In this document: positions 13,200 through 24,000 of the stretch, one piece after another | Layout: every line of letters begins with the position of its first letter | How positions within the stretch are numbered: position 1 is the stretch's first letter | Source: Lumbricus rubellus | Lineage: Eukaryota > Annelida > Clitellata > Crassiclitellata > Lumbricidae | Direction: 5' to 3' | Length of the DNA stretch: 64,000 nucleotides | Assembly: GCA_945859605.1 (NCBI GenBank) | Contig: OX243816.1 | Location: 26,127,699-26,191,698 of the forward strand | Notes under the pieces: generated by a model | Seen by the model: only the letters and a program-made list of their open reading frames with translations | What the model was told of the DNA's origin: nothing | Database searches by the model: none | Position numbers and translations under genes: made by a program

Positions 13200-14965
13200 C
13201 TGGTGACATACGTTGAGGCAGTGAGAAAGTTCATTACATCTAACTATCTGTAACAATCATAGAACAATGAAACTGACTTCTGAGATTCACGATCAAACAT
13301 ACCAGTGCACAAATGTTGTACGATGGAAAAATTCAGTTACGTCTATGTCTATGTCACACAATAATTAATTAAGCAACATCATAATAACTAATGAACTATC
13401 TTACATCTAACTGGTTTGCAGTAAATTAAGCACATGAAATATAGCAGAACACACATCTACAACATATGACGACACATCTGTGATAGCAAGATCTGACAAC
13501 TTCACACATGTCAGATTAATGTGATCCCAACCAAGATCTGATAAATTCTCTGCAGAGAAAGATGATGAGACTTTCTAGAACTCCTTGCACTGATTCAACA
13601 GCACTTGCTCGCAATCACTTAGAGTCAGCTTTCCAGCTAGAAGCAACTGCGAACCGAATGAAGACATCTATGAAACAGACATCTGCACATTAAGAAAAAC
13701 TTTCGACAAGGAACTGCACTATGCACTATATATCTACAATTATGGTGCTACTAAGCAGGAAAGCCAGTACAGCAGCTCCCTGTCTGACAGTACATCGAGG
13801 CAGGGAGTTAGCGCAGAATGCAAAATGAGTAATTGTATAAGTTGACCTCATTATATCGGAACATAACCTACTTATTTCAGATCAAGTTGGCCCTATTTTA
13901 AAAATAATAATATCATGTTTAATAATTACAAGATGCAGAGATATTCCTATATTGTGGAAGATCAATGAAGTGCTGTGCAAATTATTCTGTATTTAGCTGA
14001 GACAGACGACAACTGCCATAATAGGAAAGAGAGACAACAGTTGTCAAAAGTGTTCATAAACAGCTTGCATGAAGTTTAAAGCTGTGTGATTGTTTTTCAG
14101 TTTAATTAACTCTGTGAGTGGAATAGAACTTTTCCTAACATGTTGGAATTGTTGGATGGATTCTCATCCCCAATAGCAACAACATTCCACTAATCCACTT
14201 GTCTCATAATTCTCTTAGCCTCAGTGAATGCAATGACCATTTCAAATTGGCTTGCAGCACTCTTGAATAAGGTGGTGCTTTGCACTTAGCTCCGGAGTTG
14301 CGCTTTAGAATTTGGAGTCTGCAATAACTGGCTTTTAATGCAGGGTGGGGGAACTAACCTTGTTTGTTAGTCTGGTCTGCGTGCACGCATCTTTAGTTGC
14401 CAGCAAATCATCATCGGAAGAGACATCGATGACATCTTGAGAAGCTCGAGATTTTCGTAAACTTAAAAGGGAACCGGAAAGCTTTATAGGTGGAAGAACA
14501 TGTCTGTGGAAGAAAGCACACAGATGACGAGACAGGTAAGAGACTTGTGTGGTATAACTTTTGTTCTATTTGAAATATTTTGATGAAATCTGACGATCAT
14601 GTGCAGCTATGAATTGTCTTTAAGTCTGTAAAATTTCGTTTCGATATTCTTACTTTTGGCCAAGATATTAGCCTGAATAATTATATTGCTTTTTTGTTAC
14701 TTTTTGTTGCATCACGTTTTTGAATCGTCAAAAAACGGTGGGTGATCTCACTAAAAGTGGCGTCACTTTTGTTGTGTTTGAAATATTTTGATGAAATATG
14801 GCCATGATGTGTAAATATGAATTGTCTTTCAGACGGTAAAATTTCATTTCGAAATTCTTACTTTTGGCCAAGATATAGGCAAAAATCCTAGGGGTGGGGT
14901 CTTTTTTTGGCTCACCCTGTACATACATTGCATACATACATACATACATACATACATACATACAT

Positions 14966-15000
<35 letters not shown>

Positions 15001-18000
15001 TACACACACACACACATACATACATACATACATACATACATACATACATACATACATACACACACATATATACACACACACATACATACATTTGACTGAG
15101 ACTGTCCTGCTGACACTTGTCTTAGACAATAGACATAATTTATGGTGCTTTGCCATTGATTCTGCAACTTGTTCTTCTGGATGAACAATTGCATGCTTTG
15201 TTCTGCTGGTAAAATCAAATGATGTTTATTGATAGATCAGCTACGGATCATCTTAACCTACCCTTTACTTGCATTGAAGGCAGTCCAAGCTGTTCTGACT
15301 GGCCTAGTCTGACCAATCTCTTTCTGATTATTCTCTGAGCCAGACTTCCATGAGATCAGAAGATTGTAAAGTTCCTCCAGAATATTCATGTTGTTTTCAT
15401 CTCTATTCTGGTCCTTAAAAATCATCATAATCATCGTTGTCATCGTAATCATAATCATAATCATCATCATCGTCGTCGTCATCGTCGTCCTCATCATCAT
15501 AATAATAATAATAATAATAAGTCGTTGTCATCATCATCATTATCGTCATAATCATCATCATCTTGCCATTTTATCACTGCTATCTTATCATCATCACAGC
15601 CCTCATCATATGTAAGTGTGATAGTCTTAAACTACAAAAGTTAAGAACTACAAACACCAACGTGCAATCGTCGTGCATGCATAAAAATTAAACATGCTTT
15701 GGTTGCATCTGATGGGCAACTTTTTGCCCTGAGGTACCTTGTTCCTAAATGGACTTAGAAATGATAAAAGTTACATTCTGGAATGACTTATTCTTATTGC
15801 GATATATTCTTATTATTATCACTATTTATAATATTTTAATTAATTAAATTTTTAATGTGCACAAGGTCACACCAAAATGCGAATCTGAAGTAGCCCCACA
15901 CTCTGAGACCCTATGCTATGGGTCATTGGTTGTGCCTCAATTCAGCACGTGATTCAATGCATCTCATGCATTTTGTGTGGCTGACCACAAGCGAAAGAAT
16001 CAATGATCAATGAATACTTGAATAGTCATCGCTTAACTCCTTTCTTTTTTACAAGACACGTCTTGAAACTCGCAAAACTTCTCCTTCAAACATCTGGATA
16101 TCTAACTGGTGACTGACTAAGCCAAGCCTACAATTCACAATTCACAGATATAATAAGCTCATGTCTATACACATTGTCAGTAATTCCTGCAGAATGAACA
16201 AAAGTGATCAGATTGGAATATGGATCCATCCTCAGAATAAGCAGATCAATAAAAAATCTCTTAAGCAGTCAGTCAGTCAGTCTCGCTTGTCATTATACGA
16301 GCATCATAGATGAGTAAAACAATAACCATCAAAGCTGATCTCAGTTTAGCTGCGGCTTCTGTAATGACTTTAGTCAGAGCATCTATCGCTCCGTCTTCCT
16401 CCTTCAGTTGACCTTGAACCTTTTCAACTTCTGATTTCAATTGGTCGCCTTTGAAGCTGACCTTCACGACTTCCTCTCTGATGAAACATAGAACGCAGTA
16501 AATTCATGTCAGAGTCAAGTAACAGGTCAATCATGTGTCACAATCCATTGCATAGACTATTTAATCATGTGTCACAGTCCATTGCATAGACTATTTAATC
16601 ATGTGTCACAGTCCATTGCATAGACTATTTAATCATGTGTCACAGTCCATTGCATAGACTATTTAATCATGTGTCACAGTCCATTGCATAGACTATTTAA
16701 TCATGTGTCACAGTCCATTGCATAGACTATTTAATCATGTGTCACAGTCCATTGCATAGACTATTTAATCATGTGTCACAGTCCATTGCATAGATTATTC
16801 GCACTTTTCGCAGTCTGCTGGATAAATCAAAGGCACCGACAGAATCAGCAAACTGAAGTAACCAAGCAATTCATAATTTTTCACACGAAATTACGTGGAT
16901 TCATGGAAATGGCGACGGTTTAAATACCAGATGCAGTTGCAATAAAGTCCTTTGCATTTACCGATCAGTCATTACATTGTTACAAAGGCATACAAGGGAT
17001 ATTATCTGGCATTAGCAAATAGATATAACATTCCAATAATAAGAATATTAAGAGTAACTCAAAGACAGTTCAGAATAACCCAAAAACTACTCACAGCAAC
17101 TTGCATAACTCATAGTTGATGAATAATTTAAGTGTCTAACGAGACCCAACACTTCATGTCAGTCTTTGTTCTCCAGACACTTACTATTAAACAATGAGGT
17201 CATCTCTTTATCCCATTTGTCTGGTCATGCCTAAAACTAGAACTATTCTCAGTGAATGAGCTTTTCAGATGCTGGACCTAGATTTTAGAAGTCTCTTCGT
17301 TTATCAGCTGCTCATGATGTTATTAGAATCTCACTTTAGCACAATTCACTTTTTCGCCCAGGCTGCTTATTAACGAGGAGCTGCCTCTCCTTCTCCTTCA
17401 GCAGCAAATTGATCATGGGGAGATTCATCTCTGATCATGGCTTGCATTTGGTGCGCCATCGCTAGATACGTTGTGCATTGGACACCGACAAAAGTTAGGA
17501 TTATATATTACAGTTGATGCAGTAGCTACTAACAGGCATTTAAGAGACACAGACGAACTCAACAACTCCTCATATTGCCATAAGAGTCTTTTAACCAAAC
17601 TCAATAACCTCTTAGACTGCCACATGAAGAAAGTTTCTTTAATCATTTGAATTCAATAACCTCAGACTGTCATAAGAAAGAAGTCTTGAAGATCTAACCT
17701 GCAAGATTTGAGTGTATCTCGAAGGACATCACTTTCAACTTGCAACTCTTTAAAACTGTCATCTGCCAGGTCACACTGAATTAAAGCCTTCTTCTGTAGC
17801 TCACACTGTGCTTCCAGTAAGCTGCATATCTGTAAAATGCATCAACAAAAGCATCGATCATAACATTACCCAGTGACATCAAGCCCATCACCAGTGTCAA
17901 CCACATTATTTCTAGACATTTTAGACCCATATTGTAAAGACGAAAACAGAATGTTATGCAACGTGAGCTGACAACGTGAATGACACCGAAATAAAAGTTA

Positions 18001-21000
18001 CTGATAGCAGCGACTAGGTAGACAATTTTGCAGTATCAGAGATGAGAAAGTTGGAGAGACCTAACTTCCTCACTCCTTATTTCTGCTTCTAAAGAGGTCG
18101 TTTTTTATGATATAATTTGATAATAAAAATCATTGTATTGGAGCCATTGCTAATCAAATCTCGAGATGTACAAGTTCTATATTGCAATGTTATCATAATG
18201 CGCAAAATATCAATCGATGATCAATTCATGTGAAATTGAAGCAGCAGCTTCACGGCTAAACAAGAACGGCTAAACAAGAACGACTAATCAGGAAATCAGA
18301 AAAACAGCCACTATGGTAGACAAATGAATGGAAAGAGACAAGTCTTAAGTTAAGCCCTGAAAAATAACAAAGACCTGACCTTGTTCATTTAGGAAAGAAA
18401 AGGACGGAAGCGTTAAAAAGTAAGCTCAACTCAAATTCTTCCAGACATGACTGACAATTAATTGGCTTACCTTACGACTGCTTACCTTAAAAGCATAGGC
18501 ATTATTAAGAGAGTCTCTTACTTGCTTTCCTCTCATGTCCTTACTAATCTATATTTCACCCTAGTCTATCCATACCTTACTTACTCTAATTTAATTTGGA
18601 CTTCTATCTATGATACCCATCTTCATGTTTTAAGGACCTTGCAAAAAAAGCCATACAAGTAATTATTAAATCCACTGTCTGTCATACTGGTCTCCTATTT
18701 GCTGAGCATAAACTTCTAAATTATATATTAAGCAGATTAGATTTGAACAGACATCTCAATTTATGTATTAATACACCAATAACCTCCTCCACTCTTCCTT
18801 TGCTTCCTATTTCTCTCCTGCACTGTATCCTGGACTCACTATAGGTAACAGAGAATTCAGTATTATTTTTGTAAAAACAAATGTTCAAAAATTCTCCATT
18901 AAATTCCAAGACCCTGTTTTATGGAATAAACTTCCGATAATCATTCGTAAGGCGACTAACTTCATTCGCTTCAAACACCTCTTACGTGTGCATACATTAT
19001 GTAATGTTTTCTGTTAATGACATGAGGGGTTACTCATGCTGATTTCTTTGATTGTTTATTTGCTTTTTTGAGTTTATCTTTTGTTTTTGTTCTTTCTCTG
19101 AATTTTTCCTGTAGTGTTTACTACATTAGTTATTGATAATTAATTTTTGTGTGTGTTTTCTTAGTTAAGTAATATCTTTGCATTCCAATTATCCATACAG
19201 CTTTTACTTTTACACTTCACTTTGGTAATTAGGCCCCTACTTAGCGGGACTTGTCCCTTTTGGTGTGCCTATTTGTTCCCTCACTCCTATTCTACTTATT
19301 CACTTTGAGTATTTGCTTATTGCTGGATTTGTTAAGCATACATGTACAATTGAATTGTTGTGATCAATAAAAATATGTCCACCTTACGACAGCTTACCTT
19401 ACGACAGCTTACCTTACGACTGCTTACCTTACGACTGCTTACCTTACGACTGCTTACCTTACGACTGCTTACCAGCCTTACCTTACGACTGCTTACCTTA
19501 CGACTGCTTACCTTACGACTGCTTACTTTACGACTGCTTACCTTACGACTGCTTACCTTACGACTGCTTACCTTACGACTGCTTACCTTACGACTGCTTA
19601 CCTTACGACTGCTGATGCAGTTTTTTGTCAGTTCTGTTTCCATGGTTTCCATTGCGAAGATCTGTCGACGACCGGCAGAAACTCGGTCCTTGAGTCGCAT
19701 CGTTTCTTTGCCAATCTCCGTTGTCCGTTCCGACATCTTGCCTAACTGTGATGCAATCGAAACGTTCTCACGAATTGTGCGCTTCGTAGTCTCAGCCATT
19801 TCTTGGTGCGAGACTTTACGAAATGCAGCCGCAACCTGATTCACTCGGCTCAGCATCTGACCCTTCATCCTGCAATACAGTGCAACACACACACACATAC
19901 ACACACACACACACACACATACACACACACACACACACATAGACACACACACAGATGGACTCATTGTCTGCAGCACACATTAGGCACATATACAGGGTGG
20001 CTCAAAAACAAATTCCCCAGCGGATAAAATGCAATATCTTCGCAACCGATTGAACTTTTTCTGCGAAAATTTTCCAATTTGTAGGGGAATGAATTTCCAA
20101 CAATCCCTGAAAGTTTCACGTTAAAATTTTCATGTTTGCAAAAGTTACAGCTGTTTAAACTTTCAACTTCGTTTTTTCAAATATCCGCGGAAAAGTTAGC
20201 GTCACTTGTAGATTTCCATGTCAAATGATATCACTTTCGCCACGACCGCAGAAATCCGTTTTACAGTTTATCGTAAAGTATGATGGGAGTGTCCACTCCC
20301 TGCTTTAACTCAAGATCAAATTATTTTTGTGAAGCTCAGTATGGCCTTGTTGATCGAGTCCTACGGCAACTGATCCCACATTACCAGCAAGACTTCCTTC
20401 AGTTAGCCAATGTTCTCCAACTTGGGATGAAAATAATGTCTTGCATCGTTCCAGCATAGGTTCCCAGTCGTGATAAACAAAAGGGTTAAGGTCTGGTGAG
20501 TTTGATGGTCAGTCACCTGTGCCAATAAATTTACCGCAGTTGATGGCAATAAGATGGCATCTTCATAGTCAACCCTGCCATGCGAGTAAGCAGGCGCACC
20601 GTCCTGCTGGAAAATAAAACCAAATGTTAGAACATACCTGCAGTCTTCAATGAGTCTGGGTAACAGAGTTCAACGGTAAGTTTGACATCTAGCCTACTGA
20701 ATGGGATGAAGTGCAGTCTTCCCTTGCAGCCGCAACACACGCCGAAACCATGATGTGCTTTGCAAACTTTACCTTTGCGACTACCAAGCGAATTTCGTGA
20801 ACATGGCGCTTTTTTCCGTCAGACCAAACGACCACTGTCTTTCGACATCTGACTTTTGCTACATAATCACGTCTACAGATAGCCTTCAATGTGTTCAAGC
20901 TCCACTTTTCCCTGGGTATTTTGCTATGATCTTACAATACCCGAGTCTCTGATCACGCAACGCCCGAGTTCCCACTTTATCATCTGCAGAAACTTTTCCC

Positions 21001-24000
21001 ATGACGTTCAGTACGGATTCACAAATTGAGACCTTAATATATAAAATATCACCAATACTACCAGATTGCTTCATAAACAGCTTATTTACAGCTCTTAGTA
21101 AGATCTTATGATATCATAATCAATTTCTATGTTGAAATTTGCAAAAAATCTTAAAGAAATCACATCTATTGGAACGTGATTCAGAGAAAATTTGAAAAAA
21201 TGTAAAACCGTTTTTAAACAGCTGTAACTTCTGAAGTAATGCAGATTCATTATTGAGATTTTCAGGGATTGCTGCAAATTCTTTCCTCTATAAATCCTGT
21301 TATTTCCATAAAACAATCTCAATTGGTTGCGGAGATATTGCATTTTTACTGGTGGGGTATTTTTTATTGAGCCACCCTGTATATGGAGTGCCATGAAGTC
21401 ATGCTGCAGCATTCTAAATTTTTTCTGTAGGCAAACGAAGAGGGAATAACTGTAGTCAATCGAAGAACAGATGAAAGTGTAAACAATTGAGGTAAAGGTC
21501 AACAGATTGCGAATAACACCGAGACAACTTAGCTGGAAGTAGGAAGAGTGAGTATTAGCTAGATGTCAAATTACAAGAAGTAGTCGAACTAAACTAAGCT
21601 GTATGGCAGTCAGCAAGGCCGAAAATGGTTAAACCTAAACCAGCCTTCTTGAATATAAAAGCGTCTGAGTTCAAAGTAAAACCGTGCATCAAGTTGTCTA
21701 GATTATAATGAGCGATCAGATATACAATGAACGCATCTGAAAGATCGCATCTGAATGACGAGAATTGCTCGTCACCTGTCTTTCGCCAAAACATCTTTTC
21801 CGTCAAGCATTTCCAAGTCTTGCTGATGTGAATCCTTCTGACCTTTCACCTCTTCCTCCAAAGACGACAGTTTTGCATTCAGCTCTGACTTTCTCAACTT
21901 AAAGTCATCCAGCTGAGCCAGATGAGTACCTAGATAAAGCAGGCAAATGGAAGAAATGGAGCACCTTTTTGTTTTTGTATCAAGGTAATCTACTCAGAAG
22001 CACTCCCAGTCCAACAACCGCTAAAAAAGTTTTTAAGTGAGAAAGAAACATAGTGGTGTGACCTCTAGGCAAAAGGCGGCTTGCAACAGGGAGCCCATTC
22101 CAGGTTCTAGGGCCAGCCACTGAGAAAGAGCGCCGCTGCATTATATACATATACACCGTGATTCAAAAAAAAGTAAGCCAAATTGTTTTTCATATATCTC
22201 TAATGCCTGAACACCTATCACACTAAAATTTTCCAGATATTTAGAGAATTGGACCAAGAATATGATTCCAAAATTTCGTGAGCTAATGTTGAACGGATAA
22301 AAAGATATGAATATTTAAACTTCATATGCCGAAATTTCCGTTTACAAGCAATTTTCCGTCAGATTCAATAAAATTTAGGTCAAACTTTTTCTTATATCTC
22401 TAATGCCTGATGATTAATCATTCTAAAATTTTCCAGATATGTAGAGAATTGAACCAACAATATGACCCCAACAGTATTTTTTATTATTTAATTAACTAAC
22501 ATGCTCAAAATGTCCTCCTCTTGCTTGCGCACAAGCCTGAACTGGCGCCGTTAGGCAACATGCAGCGTCGTCGATTATCCTCTGGTCCAGGCCATCCCAC
22601 ACTTCTGGGGCTATAGTTTTCTGATAACAGGTGGAAGATGTTGTGACAGCAGAACGCTGCGATAATATACTCCGTTAATTTTTACTTCAGGATTACTGGG
22701 CACCAAAATTGAGAACTATCAAGCATCGAAAATGCAACGAACGCCATAACAGACTTGCTGAAATTCGAAATTTCTGGAGATGAAGATGAAATATTCATAT
22801 CTTTGTATCCGTTAAAATTTATGACATGATATTTTGGAATCCTATTCTTGGTTAAATTCTCTACATATTGTGCAAATTTTAGAATGATTAACCATCAGAC
22901 ATTAGAGATATAAGATAAACAGTTTGGCTTACTTTTTATTGAATCTAACAGGAAAATTGCTTGTAAACTTAAATTTCGGCATATGAAGTTTAAAAATTCA
23001 TATCTTTCTATCCGTTCAACTTTATCTCATGAAATTTTAGTATCATATTCTTCGTCCATTTCTCTAAATATTTTGAAAATTTTAGCGTGATATGTTATCA
23101 GGCATTAGAGATATAAGAAAAATAATTTGGCTTACTTTTTTTTGAATCACGGTGTATATACAGGGTGGCTCAAAAAAAGTGATAACACCTCGTAGCAAAG
23201 GGTCAATTAATATAATTGAATCAATTATAACGTGTTGTAATTTATTGTCGTATGCCAAGTAGTAATTACGCTACTCATAAAACATGTTCAATGTGTCCCC
23301 CTTGCTTCTCAACAACTTTTTGTAAGCGAGAAACACCAACTGATACCAAGACACTGCAGCTGAAATGTTCACGTTCTCGTATGTCTCCTTTCTGGAACTT
23401 AATTGCCTTTTCTTTGATTCAAATGAATAAATACGACTATGTTGAGAATTAACTGGCGTGGCAAAGGTGAATATGAAAAGAAAACTTATCTTACGGCATG
23501 TAAATTGGCCAGTTAACTCTCACCCTTGATAAGCACTCACTCATTAGATACTGTGATGCCTATTATGCACAGAACCAAAACAGTAGTAAGTACTGGATTC
23601 TCAGTCTATCTCTGTTGCCAGCTTATCTTCCAGACTCAGAGGACTTGAGGGTATTGGCTGTCCAATAAATAATGTGATCTTTCATAGAAAAGATAAAAGT
23701 TTTGATGCGGTGTGCATAACAACAGACAAACCATAGAAGCTGGATCTGGGTTGAATAAGATTATATTCAGACAGTAATTTGCTCATACCAATGATGATAT
23801 TTTCTGAGATGAGTTGATCTTTCGTTTCCTTGTACTCTGTTCCAAGTTGCTGCAACTGTCTCTCGTACCACTCCCTTTCAACATCTTTCGCTTGTTGTAA
23901 GCCAATTAGACGATCCTTAATGTCTGCCAACTCATGTACTGCACAATAAAATCAATCAACTAAAAGAATATTTTTCGCATATATGACATAGCAAGGTAAG

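Noticed and set aside
13420..13551. Alternative CFAP157 last exon (NLSDLGWDHINL...) on the - strand after TTTCTCTGCAG
   Set aside because: Phase-compatible with exon 8 and a strong acceptor, but no family resemblance. I kept the 13,084-13,199 candidate because of its Ser/Pro-rich composition; neither is proven.
14728..15218. Long Cys/Val/Met- and His/Thr/Tyr-rich frames
   Set aside because: Translations of CATA/CA microsatellites.
16529..16796. CRISPR-like array
   Set aside because: Units are contiguous without spacers and the context is an animal intron, so it is a minisatellite.
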